Shown: in pieces, positions 1 to 8,334 of the stretch
How positions within the stretch are numbered: position 1 is the first letter of the stretch
Layout: the number at the start of each line of letters is the position of its first letter
NCBI RefSeq assembly: GCF_900188085.1
Contig: NZ_FZOU01000003.1
Span: 522,567 to 586,566, forward strand
Direction: 5' to 3'
Origin: Granulicella rosea
GTDB lineage: Bacteria; Acidobacteriota; Terriglobia; Terriglobales; Acidobacteriaceae
Length of the DNA stretch: 64,000 nucleotides
Notes under the pieces: model-generated
What the model was told of the DNA's origin: nothing
The model's input: the letters and a program-made list of their open reading frames with translations, nothing else
Database searches by the model: none
Translations under genes and position numbers: made by a program

Positions 1-169
1 TCAGCACTTCCTGATCGAGAAGACGCAGGCCAACGGGCGCACCCAGACCGATGTCCGTCGAATGGACGATTCCGAGCGGGTGCAGGAGATCGCCCGCATG
101 CTGAGCGGCGCGAAGCTGACCGAAACCAGCATCCGCCATGCGCAAAATCTGATGGAGTCGAGCCGGTGA
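1..169 (+). CDS. recN: DNA repair protein RecN, C-terminal fragment
   Basis: The open frame enters from the left edge (codons in phase from base 2) and ends at the TGA at 167-169, giving about 55 residues. It starts QHFLIEK and contains a stretch ending ARMLSG. This matches the end of RecN, the SMC-like ATPase of double-strand-break repair, in which a histidine-rich 'HHFL(V/I)xK' strand and an 'ARMLxG' helix close the C-terminal ATPase lobe. Only the tail is visible, so Walker motifs and start cannot be assessed. The identification is by motif memory on a short fragment. Confidence 0.8.
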   Translation, partial: QHFLIEKTQANGRTQTDVRRMDDSERVQEIARMLSGAKLTETSIRHAQNLMESSR

Positions 170-235
170 TGCAACCTTTTTTATTCGAGGTGAATCATAG
201 CTGGTGAAAGCAACTCATTCCTTCAGGAGTTCCCG

Positions 236-385
236 ATGTCGACCGATAAGAAGTGCGCCCATGTTGGCTGTACCTGTCCGGCGAAGTCCGATTCGAAGTA
301 TTGCTCGACCTATTGTGAAGACTCGGCGGGCACCACGACGCTGACCTGCGACTGTGGTCACGAGGGATGCGCGGACAAGCTCTAG
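236..385 (+). CDS. Small cysteine-rich metallothionein-like protein
   Basis: This is a 49-aa ORF beginning at ATG 236, with AGGAG 8 bases upstream. It has nine cysteines in the pattern C-x4-CTC, YC-x3-C and CDCGHEGC, plus two histidines. The 'KYCSxxCED' and 'CGHxGC' blocks match bacterial metallothioneins of the SmtA/BmtA type, which bind Zn, Cu or Cd in the cytoplasm. It is about the usual family length (50-60 aa). It stands alone between recN and ispH and is followed by a strong hairpin terminator, so it is probably a monocistronic, possibly metal-responsive, transcript. No operator was recognised. Confidence 0.75.
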   Translation: MSTDKKCAHVGCTCPAKSDSKYCSTYCEDSAGTTTLTCDCGHEGCADKL

Positions 386-426
386 CGCGATTTAACCTGG
401 CCGTAGCGTTCGTCGGAAGTCCAAAG

Positions 427-470
427 AAAAGCGACCGAAGGGTGAATCCTTTTCCCATCGGTCGCTTTTT
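427..470 (+). terminator. Rho-independent terminator after the metallothionein gene
   Basis: The stem AAAAGCGACCGA pairs with TCGGTCGCTTTTT, the arms of the GC core being at 431-438 and 458-465. A run of T follows on the plus strand and a run of A precedes it, so it could work in both directions. It lies 40 bases after the stop of the metallothionein-like gene and about 80 bases before the ispH start. Confidence 0.85.
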
Positions 471-549
471 CCGTCTCCGAGCCTCCATTTTGCACCGATA
501 TCGGGGCAAATATGGTGCTCAACGGGCGGGAAGCGGTATACTGGAGAAC

Positions 550-1563
550 GTGACCGCATCTACCCTCGACCAAATCGGCAGTGAAACGGGCGTCGCCACA
601 CCGACGCACAAACGTGTACTTCTCCTGAAACCCCGCGGCTTTTGCGCCGGCGTCGTACGCGCGATCGACATCGTGCAGATCGCGCTGGAGGCATTTGGGG
701 CGCCGATCTATGTGCGTAAGGAGATTGTGCATAACAGCTACGTGGTGACGGATCTGGCCAAAAAAGGCGCGATCTTCGTCAACGAGTTGGACGAGGTGCC
801 CGAGGGCGCGCGCGTCATCTACTCGGCGCACGGCGTCTCCCCGGCCGTTCGCGAGGCAGCCAAGGAGCGCGGCCTGAAGGTGGTCGACGCGACCTGTCCG
901 CTGGTGACCAAGGTTCACGTAGAGGCAATCAAGTTCGCCAAGCAGGGCTACTCGCTCGTGCTGGTGGGCCATCGCGACCACGAAGAGGTCGAAGGCACGC
1001 AGGGCGAGGCGCCGGATGTCACTCAGGTGGTCTCGACGTTGGAAGAGGTCGACGCGCTGGTGGTTCCGAATCCGGACAAGGTCGCCTACCTGACGCAGAC
1101 GACGCTCTCGCTCGACGAGGCGCGCTACATGATCGAGGCGCTGAAGGCGAAGTTCCCGAACATCGTTGGGCCGCATGCGCAGGACATCTGCTATGCGACC
1201 GAGAATCGTCAGGTAGCCGTGAAGAATGTGGCACATGGCGCAGATCTGGTGCTGGTCGTCGGCTCGAAGAACAGCTCGAACTCGAACCGTCTGGTGGAGG
1301 TTTCGAAGAATCTCGATACGAATTCTTACCTGATCGATTCGGCGGATGCGATCCAGCCCGAATGGCTGGAGGGCGTCGATACGGTTGCTGTGACCGCAGG
1401 CGCTTCGGCGCCCGAGGTTCTGGTGAAGGACGTGGTGCTCTATCTGCAGTCGCGCGGGTATGGCGACGTCGATGAGGTCGAGGTTATGCCGGAGAATGTG
1501 CGTTTCGGTCTGCCTCCAGAGATTGTGCAGGCCATCAAGCCCGCTCCGCCTGCGTCGCTCTAG
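550..1563 (+). CDS. ispH: 4-hydroxy-3-methylbut-2-enyl diphosphate reductase (IspH)
   Basis: IspH is the last enzyme of the MEP pathway. It is a [4Fe-4S] enzyme that reduces HMBPP to IPP and DMAPP. The GTG at 550 gives 337 aa; the longer open frame runs back through the terminator and the previous gene and is not credible. The N-terminal block KPRGFCAGVVRAI holds the first cluster cysteine; further cysteines lie in VDATCPLV and AQDICYAT. VHNSYVV, SAHGVSP and VGSKNSSNSNRL are substrate-binding blocks. The squalene-hopene cyclase gene follows about 50 bases downstream, so prenyl precursor supply is placed beside hopanoid synthesis. Confidence 0.96.
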   Translation: MTASTLDQIGSETGVATPTHKRVLLLKPRGFCAGVVRAIDIVQIALEAFGAPIYVRKEIVHNSYVVTDLAKKGAIFVNELDEVPEGARVIYSAHGVSPAVREAAKERGLKVVDATCPLVTKVHVEAIKFAKQGYSLVLVGHRDHEEVEGTQGEAPDVTQVVSTLEEVDALVVPNPDKVAYLTQTTLSLDEARYMIEALKAKFPNIVGPHAQDICYATENRQVAVKNVAHGADLVLVVGSKNSSNSNRLVEVSKNLDTNSYLIDSADAIQPEWLEGVDTVAVTAGASAPEVLVKDVVLYLQSRGYGDVDEVEVMPENVRFGLPPEIVQAIKPAPPASL

Positions 1564-1612
1564 TTTAGGAGTTCCGTCTATTGCTGGGCCGATTTCAGAG
1601 AGTTCTCCTTCG

Positions 1613-3631
1613 ATGAGTGCAGTTCCAATCAATTCGAATAAGGCAGCAGGGTCTTCGCAGCCACGCTTCGGCCGCATGGACCTGGGGCTTGATCATGTCG
1701 CCGGCGCCGTAAAGCGCGCGACCGACTGGCTGATGGGTCAGCAGCATGCCGACGGATACTGGTGCGGCGAGCTGGAAGCCGACGTCATGCTCGAAGCCGA
1801 CTATATCTTCATGCATGTGCTGCTGGGCACGGGCGATCCGGGCAAGATGGAGCGGGCGATCAACGAGATCCTGCGCCATCAGAACGAGGATGGCGGCTGG
1901 GGTCACTATCCCGGCGGCCCGTCGAATATCAACTACGGTGTGAAGTCGTATCTGGCGCTGAAGTTGATGGGCTGGTCGGCAAATCATCCGGTGTTGGTGA
2001 AGGCGCGGCAGTGGGTGCTGGCGAATGGCGGCGTGGTGGAGTGCAACACCTTCACCAAGATTTATCTGTGCGCGATGGGGCAGTACGACTACGACGCCGT
2101 GCCTGCGGTTCCGCCGGAGATCATCCTCTTTCCGGACTGGTTCTACTTCAATATCTATGAGATTAGTGCATGGTCGCGCGCCATTCTAGTGCCGCTGTCG
2201 ATCATCTACGCGAAGAAGCCGTTCCGGAAGCTGTTGCCCGAGCAGTCGATCGAAGAACTCTTCGTCGGTGGCCGGGAAAACTCCGATCTGCATCTGCGCT
2301 GGGATCGAAAGCACCCGATCTCGTGGCGTAACTTCTTTCTTTTCACGGACCGCGTCGCGCACTGGGCGGAGCGGGTCCATATTCGTCCGCTGCGCAAGAA
2401 GGCGCTGAAGAAAGCCGAGCAGTGGATGCTGGACCACTTCGAGCGTTCGGACGGTCTTGGCGCCATCTATCCGGCGATGCTGAACGCGATCGTCGCGCTG
2501 GTCTATCTTGGGTACTCCAAGGACGATCCGCAGGTCATCCGCGCGATGGACGAGTTCGAGAAGCTGGGCATCGACTGTCCGAACGGCACGCCCGACTATC
2601 CGACGCCAACCTTCCGTATGCAACCATGTTTTTCGCCGGTGTGGGATACGGCGCAGGTGCTTTCGACGCTGGGCGAGGCTGGGCTTTCGCGCACCGATCC
2701 GCGTCTGGTGAAGGCTGCCGACTGGCTGCTGTCGAAGGAGATTCGCTACAAGGGCGACTGGTCGCACAACGTCAAGAACGTCGAGGCGAGCTGCTGGTGC
2801 TTCTTCTTCAACAACGATCACCAGCCGGACGTGGACGATACGGGCGAGGTGCTGCTGGCGCTGAAGGCGGTCGACAATCCGCGCGAGCGTTATCAGCATG
2901 AGGTTTCGCAGCGGGCGATCGAGTGGGTCTTCGCGATGCAGTGCCGGAACGGAGGCTGGGCCTCGTTCGATAAGGACAACACGAAGAAGATCTTCGAGTC
3001 GATCCCGTTCGCCGACCATAACGCGATGATCGATCCGCCGACGGTCGACATCACGGGCCGAATCCTGGAGATGCTGGCGCAGTACGGCTACACCCGCAAG
3101 GACGCGCGAGTCGAAAAGGCGATCCAGTTCATCCTGAAAGAGCAGGAGCCGGATGGGAGCTGGTTTGGCCGCTGGGGCGTCAACTATCTTTACGGAACGT
3201 TCCTGGTGCTGCGCGGCCTGGAGGCGATGGGCTTCTGGAACCACGAGCCTGCGATTCAGAATGCCGCCGAGTGGATTCGCATGGTGCAGAACGCCGACGG
3301 CGGCTGGGGCGAGACGTGCGGAACCTACGACGATCCGAACCAGCGCGGCGTCGGTCCTAGCACGCCTTCGCAAACCGCATGGGCGCTGCTGGGGTTGCTG
3401 GCTGCGGGTGATACACGGTCGGACTCAGTCGCTAAGGGTGTCCGTTGGCTGGTCGAGCGGCAGCACGAGGATGGAAGCTGGGATGAGCTTGTCCCCGGAC
3501 GCAACGGCGAGAGCTACTACACCGGAACGGGCTTCCCGCGCGTCTTTTACCTGGGATATCACTTGTATAAGCAGTATTTTCCCTTGCTGGCTCTGACAAC
3601 CTACAGCCGGGCGATGGGCAAGAGCGAGTAA
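1613..3631 (+). CDS. shc: Squalene-hopene cyclase
   Basis: This enzyme cyclises squalene to hopene/diplopterol at the cytoplasmic membrane. ATG 1613 gives 672 aa, in the family range of 630-730. The acid motif D406-V-D408-D409-T410 protonates the substrate. Repeated QW motifs are visible, for example QNEDGGWG, QCRNGGWAS, QEPDGSWFG, QNADGGWGE and QHEDGSWDE, with GPSTPSQTAWAL near the C-terminus. It is the first gene of a collinear hopanoid block continuing with hpnH. Acidobacteria commonly carry this enzyme. Confidence 0.96.
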   Translation: MSAVPINSNKAAGSSQPRFGRMDLGLDHVAGAVKRATDWLMGQQHADGYWCGELEADVMLEADYIFMHVLLGTGDPGKMERAINEILRHQNEDGGWGHYPGGPSNINYGVKSYLALKLMGWSANHPVLVKARQWVLANGGVVECNTFTKIYLCAMGQYDYDAVPAVPPEIILFPDWFYFNIYEISAWSRAILVPLSIIYAKKPFRKLLPEQSIEELFVGGRENSDLHLRWDRKHPISWRNFFLFTDRVAHWAERVHIRPLRKKALKKAEQWMLDHFERSDGLGAIYPAMLNAIVALVYLGYSKDDPQVIRAMDEFEKLGIDCPNGTPDYPTPTFRMQPCFSPVWDTAQVLSTLGEAGLSRTDPRLVKAADWLLSKEIRYKGDWSHNVKNVEASCWCFFFNNDHQPDVDDTGEVLLALKAVDNPRERYQHEVSQRAIEWVFAMQCRNGGWASFDKDNTKKIFESIPFADHNAMIDPPTVDITGRILEMLAQYGYTRKDARVEKAIQFILKEQEPDGSWFGRWGVNYLYGTFLVLRGLEAMGFWNHEPAIQNAAEWIRMVQNADGGWGETCGTYDDPNQRGVGPSTPSQTAWALLGLLAAGDTRSDSVAKGVRWLVERQHEDGSWDELVPGRNGESYYTGTGFPRVFYLGYHLYKQYFPLLALTTYSRAMGKSE

Positions 3632-3692
3632 GAACAGTTTTAAGTGGTGAGTGGTTAGTTGAACTGCTGAGCGCTTTCGGAGGATTTCGATT

Positions 3693-4826
3693 ATGGTTCC
3701 CATTTCGCAGGCCTGGACGGTTGCAACGTACGTGTTGAAGCAGAAGCTGGCGGGGCGCAAGCGGTATCCGCTGGTGTTGATGCTCGAGCCGCTCTTTCGC
3801 TGCAATCTGGCGTGCGCGGGCTGCGGGAAGATCCAGTATCCGGCGCACATCCTGAAGGCGGAGCTGAGCCCCGAGGACTGCTTCCGCGCGGTCGAAGAGT
3901 GCGGTACGCCGATGGTGTCGATTCCTGGCGGCGAACCGCTGCTGCACCCCCAGATGCCCGAGATCGTCGCCGGCCTGGTCGCGCGCAAGAAGTACGTCTA
4001 CATGTGCACGAACGCACTGCTGTTGAAGGAGAAGCTGCACCTGTTCAAGCCGAGCAAGTATCTTTCTTTCTCGGTGCATCTGGACGGGCAGAAGGAACAC
4101 CACGATTTCGCGGTCTGCCGCGAGGGCGGACACGATATCGCGATGGAAGGCGTGCGCGCCGCTGTTGCCGCGGGCTTTCGCGTGACGACGAACACGACGC
4201 TCTTCGACGGCGCCGATCCGAACTCGGTTCGCGCGCACTTCGACGAGTTGATGGCCGCGGGCGTCGAGAGCATGATGGTCTCGCCCGGCTACACGTACGA
4301 GAAGGCGCCCGACCAGACGCACTTCCTGGGCAAGGCGCGCTCGCGCCGGCTCTTCCAGGCCATTCTTTCGAACCGGAAGAAGAGCTGGGAGTTCAACACG
4401 CATCCTCTGTTCAGCGAGTTCCTGATGGGCAAGCGGGACTTCGAATGCACGCCGTGGGGCATGCCGACGTTTTCGATCTTCGGCTGGCAGAAGCCGTGCT
4501 ACCTGCTGCAGGACGGCTATGCCGACACCTTCCAGGAGCTGCTCGACACGACGGAGTGGGAGAATTACGGCGCGAAGAGCGGCAATCCGCGCTGCGCGAA
4601 CTGCATGGTTCACTCGGGTCACGAGGCCTCGGCGGTGGATTACAACTTCGGCTCGCTGAAGGGCTTCCTGGTCACGGCGAAGAAGTACATGTTCCCCTCG
4701 ACGTATGAGGATGCGCATGCGATGAAGCTGCTGAACGAGTGGCCGAAGGCAACGCATGCGCCGCTGGTGCAGATTGCATCGCCGGTGAAGACCGCGGCTG
4801 AGCTGCAGGAAGTCTCGGGAGACTAA
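3693..4826 (+). CDS. hpnH: Adenosyl-hopene transferase HpnH (radical SAM)
   Basis: HpnH joins the 5'-deoxyadenosyl radical to diploptene, giving adenosylhopane, the first committed step to C35 hopanoids. The protein is 377 aa. The radical-SAM cluster motif CNLACAGC has cysteines at residues 37, 41 and 44, followed by GGEPLLHPQ, the SAM-binding GGE motif. A SPASM-like C-terminal cysteine region includes CANCMVHSGHEASAV. The start is ATG 3693 with CGGAGGA upstream. It follows shc by about 60 bases and is 2 bases from the next gene, consistent with one operon. Confidence 0.95.
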   Translation: MVPISQAWTVATYVLKQKLAGRKRYPLVLMLEPLFRCNLACAGCGKIQYPAHILKAELSPEDCFRAVEECGTPMVSIPGGEPLLHPQMPEIVAGLVARKKYVYMCTNALLLKEKLHLFKPSKYLSFSVHLDGQKEHHDFAVCREGGHDIAMEGVRAAVAAGFRVTTNTTLFDGADPNSVRAHFDELMAAGVESMMVSPGYTYEKAPDQTHFLGKARSRRLFQAILSNRKKSWEFNTHPLFSEFLMGKRDFECTPWGMPTFSIFGWQKPCYLLQDGYADTFQELLDTTEWENYGAKSGNPRCANCMVHSGHEASAVDYNFGSLKGFLVTAKKYMFPSTYEDAHAMKLLNEWPKATHAPLVQIASPVKTAAELQEVSGD

Positions 4827-4828
4827 AG

Positions 4829-5275
4829 ATGTCCACGTTACAGCAGGAACACGCGAAGATCGAGCAGTTGGCGCACCAGAGCGCGGACGAAATCGAAGTA
4901 ATGGCCGGGCGCGAGCGCGAGGCGCTGCAGGGCTGGGTGCCGACACTGGCGACCGACGCCGAGGTGCGCGAGGCTCTCGAAAAGGCCTTCGACTATCGCG
5001 GTGACATCACGATCACTCGCAAGGACGGGTCGCAGGTGGAGGGTTATCTCTTCGACCGGCGCACCGGTTCGACGCTCGAGAACTCGCTGGTGCGCGTGAT
5101 GCCTTCGAACGGGTCGCCGAAGCTCAATATCGCCTATTCGGATATCGCCGCGCTTGCCTTTACGGGCCGGGATACGGCTGCGGGCAAGACCTTCGAGGCC
5201 TGGGTGAAGAAGTACTGGGAGAAGAAGGCTGCGGGCGAGAAGAATATTCAGATCGAGCCGGAGAAGCTGGACTAA
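4829..5275 (+). CDS. Conserved hypothetical protein in the hopanoid operon
   Basis: This is a 148-aa protein with no recognised family. It starts 2 bases after hpnH and ends 20 bases before hpnA, so it is almost certainly co-transcribed with them. The N-terminal 60 residues look helical and acidic. The middle (about residues 65-115) is rich in beta-strand, with RGDITITRKDGSQVEGYLFD followed by a 'LRVMP...IAYSDIAALAF' stretch. That alternation resembles a small Sm/SH3-like barrel, but this is a pattern impression only. The tail is lysine- and glutamate-rich. There is no signal peptide or membrane segment. Its position suggests an accessory role in hopanoid side-chain synthesis. Confidence 0.85.
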   Translation: MSTLQQEHAKIEQLAHQSADEIEVMAGREREALQGWVPTLATDAEVREALEKAFDYRGDITITRKDGSQVEGYLFDRRTGSTLENSLVRVMPSNGSPKLNIAYSDIAALAFTGRDTAAGKTFEAWVKKYWEKKAAGEKNIQIEPEKLD

Positions 5276-5295
5276 CTGGAATAAGATAGCTTCCC

Positions 5296-6294
5296 ATGCG
5301 TGTTTTTCTTACCGGTGCAACCGGATTTGTCGGCAGTCATGTGGCTCGGGCCTATGCTGCTCAGGGCGCGGATTTGCGTCTGTTGACGCGTTCGACCAGC
5401 AATCTTTCCTCACTGGAAGGGCTTCGCGGCGCGGAGACGGTAGTCGGCGATCTGCGCAAGGCGGAGGCGCTGCGGCCGGCGCTTGTGGGCTGCGATGCGC
5501 TGGTCCATGTGGCGGCGGATTACCGGCTGTGGGTGCGCGATCCGGAAGAGATGATGGCCTCGAACGTCGGCGGCACGCGCGAGCTGCTGCGGCTGGCGCG
5601 GGAGCTTGGTGTGCCGAAGGTGGTCTACACCTCGTCGGTTGCGACCATGGGATTCAAGATGGATGGGACGATCGTCGACGAGCAGACGCCTGTCTCGATC
5701 AAGGACATGATCGGTCACTACAAGCGCTCGAAGTATCTGGCGGAGCAGGAGGCGATCGCGGCGGCAAAGGCCGGGCAGCACGTCGTGATCCTGAACCCGA
5801 CGACGCCGATCGGCGCGAACGACGCCAAGCCAACGCCGACGGGGCGGATCATCGTTGATTTCCTGAACAAGAACTTTCCGGCCTATGTGGACACCGGGCT
5901 GAACCTGGTCGATGTGGCCGAGGTGGCGCGGATGCATGTGGTGGCGCTCGACCATGGTACGCCGGGTGAGCGGTATATTCTGGGCGGCGAAAACCTGACG
6001 CTGAAGCAGATTCTCGACCGGCTTTCGGCGATGACCGGGCTGCCTTCGCCGACGATGAAGGTGCCGCACGCGGTCGCGATGGCGTTTGCGTTCTTCGATG
6101 AAAACTTTACCGGCAAGCTGCGGGGCAAGGAGCCGCGCGCGACGGTGGAAGCGGTGCGGATGGGGCGCAAGATGATGTTCGCCAGCTCGGCGAAGGCGGA
6201 GCGCGAGCTCGGGTTCAAAGTGATGCCGGTGTATCCGGCGATGCGGGCGGCGGTGGACTGGTTTGTGGCGCATGGGTACGCGCCGAAGCCATGA
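5296..6294 (+). CDS. hpnA: Hopanoid-associated sugar epimerase HpnA (SDR family)
   Basis: This is a 332-aa NAD(P)-dependent extended short-chain dehydrogenase. The Rossmann motif TGATGFVGSH lies at residues 7-16. The catalytic SSV and YKRSKYLAE (Y-x3-K) block is present, as is NPTTPIG. HpnA is found with hpnH and hpnG in hopanoid clusters and is thought to act on the ribose-derived side chain, although its exact reaction is not settled. Its stop overlaps the start of hpnG by 4 bases, indicating translational coupling. Confidence 0.92.
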   Translation: MRVFLTGATGFVGSHVARAYAAQGADLRLLTRSTSNLSSLEGLRGAETVVGDLRKAEALRPALVGCDALVHVAADYRLWVRDPEEMMASNVGGTRELLRLARELGVPKVVYTSSVATMGFKMDGTIVDEQTPVSIKDMIGHYKRSKYLAEQEAIAAAKAGQHVVILNPTTPIGANDAKPTPTGRIIVDFLNKNFPAYVDTGLNLVDVAEVARMHVVALDHGTPGERYILGGENLTLKQILDRLSAMTGLPSPTMKVPHAVAMAFAFFDENFTGKLRGKEPRATVEAVRMGRKMMFASSAKAERELGFKVMPVYPAMRAAVDWFVAHGYAPKP

Positions 6295-7031
6295 AGATTG
6301 GGATTATCGCGGCGCTGCCCGACGAACTTAAGCCGCTGGTGCGTGGCTGGGGCCGGGTGAAGGGAATGGCGAAGGGCGTGTCGATGTGGCGGCGACCGGG
6401 CGGGCCTGACGAGATCCTGGCAGTCTGCGGGGGGATGGGGTCGGCTGCTGCGCTTCGTGCCTTTGCTGCGGCGGAGGCAGACGGGCCGTTGGATCTGGTG
6501 CTGTCGGTTGGCTGGGCGGGTGCTCTGACCGGCGAGGAGAATCTTTCGCATGTGATGTCGGAGATCGTCGATGCGCAGACGGGCGAGCGCTTTCTGCTGA
6601 CGGAGGGTGAGCGCCGGTTGCGGGTCGTCACGGCGGCGCGGGTGGCGGATGCGGCGGAGAAGCGGCGTCTGCGTGAGAGCTACGGCGCCGTTCTTGTCGA
6701 TATGGAGGCTGCGGCGATTGCCCGGCTGGCGCAGATGCGTGGAATTCCCATGTGTTGCTTCAAGGCCGTTTCGGATGGCGCGGGGGCGGAGCTGCCGGAT
6801 ATCAATCCATTTATCGGCGCGGATGGGCAGCTCATGCTGCCGCGGTTCCTCGCGCACGTTGCGGTGCGGCCTCAGTTCTGGGGTGCGTTGATCGAGATGG
6901 GGAGCCGGGGTCCGAAGGCGGCGAAGGAGCTGGCTCGGACGATTGAGGCGTTTCTGGTGGAGAAGGACTTTGCGGCGGTGAACCGGACGGGCGTCATCGG
7001 GAAGACAGAAGCAGATCCTCTTCGAGGATGA
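6291..7031 (+). CDS. hpnG: Hopanoid-associated phosphorylase HpnG
   Basis: HpnG removes adenine from adenosylhopane to give ribosylhopane and belongs to the purine nucleoside phosphorylase (PNP_UDP_1) fold. The protein is 246 aa and starts at ATG 6291, inside the hpnA stop. MKIGIIAALPDELKPL is the usual MTAN-like start, followed by VCGGMGSAAA (phosphate site), VGWAGAL, and VDMEAAAIARLA with the conserved glutamate for ribose binding, then KAVSDGA. The last codons (about 7010-7031) lie inside a copy of the dispersed repeat, so the C-terminus TEADPLRG is probably repeat-derived. It is the last gene of the hopanoid block. Confidence 0.93.
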   Translation: MKIGIIAALPDELKPLVRGWGRVKGMAKGVSMWRRPGGPDEILAVCGGMGSAAALRAFAAAEADGPLDLVLSVGWAGALTGEENLSHVMSEIVDAQTGERFLLTEGERRLRVVTAARVADAAEKRRLRESYGAVLVDMEAAAIARLAQMRGIPMCCFKAVSDGAGAELPDINPFIGADGQLMLPRFLAHVAVRPQFWGALIEMGSRGPKAAKELARTIEAFLVEKDFAAVNRTGVIGKTEADPLRG

Positions 7032-7080
7032 CAAATAAGAAAAGCAAAAGCAGACTCCGTTCGGGAATGGCAAACAAAGG
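7006..7080. repeat. Dispersed repeat, copy A
   Basis: The block reads ...GCAGATCCTCTTCGAGGATGACAA..., continues with A-rich AAAGCAAAAGCAGA, and ends in a second degenerate half (CTCCGTTCGGGAATGGCAA). The same arrangement (AAAGCAGATCC-TTCG-x-AGGATGACA) recurs near 8250, 15840, 23290, 27315 and 29250. This copy overlaps the 3' end of hpnG. Confidence 0.6.
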
Positions 7081-7109
7081 GCGACGGCTCTGTGGCGAGG
7101 ATGACGAGG

Positions 7110-8189
7110 ATGGCAGAGGTGGAGATTCCGGCAACGATGCGTGCGGCTGTGTACCGCGCTGTGAATGAGGTGGTCGTCGAGACCGTGCCGGTGCCGGAGA
7201 TCGGCCCGGGCGAGGTGCTGGTCAAGATCCACACCTGTGGCATCTGCGGGACGGACCTGAAGAAGATTCACACCGGATCGCACTCCGCGCCGCGTGTCTT
7301 CGGACATGAGATGGCCGGAACGATCGTCGCCGTGGGCGAGGGCGTGACGCGGTTTGCCGCCGGCGAGCGAGTGATGGCCTTCCACCATATCCCATGCGGT
7401 GTGTGCTTTTACTGCCGCAAGCAGACCTTTGCACAGTGCGAGACCTACAAGAAGGTCGGGACGACGGCGGGATTTGCCGCCTCGGGTGGCGGCTTTGCGG
7501 AGTACATCCGGGTGATGGACTGGATTGTCGAAGCAGGCGGTCTGGTGAAGGTGCCGGAGGATATTCCGTTCGAGCAGGCGGCGTTTATTGAACCGGTAAA
7601 TACGTGTTTCAAGGCCGTCAAAATGCTGAACCTCGCATCAGATGACACGGTGCTGGTGATCGGGCAGGGGAGCATCGGTATTCTGCTGGCGGCGCTGGCC
7701 CGGCGTACCGGAGCGGCGGTGTTGACGAGCGATCTGTATCCTGAGCGGCATGCCGTGGCGGCGCAGTATGGTCTGCATCACCCGATCGACGCTCGCGGCG
7801 ATGTCGTCGGCGCGGCGAAGGCTGCGACCGAGGGACGCGGCGCGGATGTGGCGCTGGTTGCGGTCGGCGCGGATGCCCTGATTGCGACGGCGATGGAGGC
7901 GATTCGTCCCGGCGGACGCGTGATGCTCTTCGCCAGCACGCAGCACGGCACGGCGGCATTCGATCCGGCGGCGGTCTGCATGGACGAGAAGACGCTGATG
8001 GGTTCGTACTCGGCGTCGGTGGCGATCCAGCAGGAGGGGATCGACCTGGTGTTTGCCGGGTATCGCGACGGCTCGCTCGACCTGACGAAGCTGATCTCGC
8101 ACCGCTTCACGCTGGAGGATGCGGTGGCCGGGATCGACCTGGCGTCGCATCCCGTGGCGGATTCGATGAAGATCGTGATTCAGCCGTAG
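7110..8189 (+). CDS. Zinc-dependent medium-chain alcohol dehydrogenase
   Basis: This is an MDR-family dehydrogenase of about 359 aa from ATG 7110; ATG 7137 (MRAAVYRAV) is equally plausible. The N-terminal GroES-like domain has the catalytic zinc ligands in CGICGTDLKK and GHEMAG. The structural-zinc lobe (CGVCFYCRKQTFAQC) has four cysteines. The Rossmann domain carries VIGQGSIGILLAAL and SDLYPERHA, suggesting an NAD(H) preference. It resembles threonine or sorbitol dehydrogenases, but the substrate cannot be read from sequence. It lies 80 bases after hpnG across a repeat and is probably transcribed separately. Confidence 0.88.
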   Translation: MAEVEIPATMRAAVYRAVNEVVVETVPVPEIGPGEVLVKIHTCGICGTDLKKIHTGSHSAPRVFGHEMAGTIVAVGEGVTRFAAGERVMAFHHIPCGVCFYCRKQTFAQCETYKKVGTTAGFAASGGGFAEYIRVMDWIVEAGGLVKVPEDIPFEQAAFIEPVNTCFKAVKMLNLASDDTVLVIGQGSIGILLAALARRTGAAVLTSDLYPERHAVAAQYGLHHPIDARGDVVGAAKAATEGRGADVALVAVGADALIATAMEAIRPGGRVMLFASTQHGTAAFDPAAVCMDEKTLMGSYSASVAIQQEGIDLVFAGYRDGSLDLTKLISHRFTLEDAVAGIDLASHPVADSMKIVIQP

Positions 8190-8220
8190 GGCGGATTGCT
8201 TGGTCGCCCGCAGCAAGAAC

Positions 8221-8277
8221 AGGCAAAAGCAAAGGCCAAAGCTAAAGCAGATCCTTCGCTTCGCTCAGGATGACACG
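8221..8277. repeat. Dispersed repeat, copy B
   Basis: An A-rich lead (AGGCAAAAGCAAAGGCCAAAG) is followed by GCAGATCCTTCGCTTCGCTC and AGGATGACAC. This is the best-preserved half-copy of the family in the window. It lies between the converging ends of the dehydrogenase (plus) and the sigma-54 regulator (minus), where it could also act as a transcription-end structure. Confidence 0.65.
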
Positions 8278-8334
8278 CTTTTGAGCGTTACATGCTCATT
8301 GAGGCGCCGGCTCATTTGAGGTTGCCGGCTCAGA

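Noticed and set aside
1460..1612. Longer start for squalene-hopene cyclase
   Set aside because: The extension lies inside ispH in another frame and is Arg/Ser-rich; ATG 1613 gives the normal family length.
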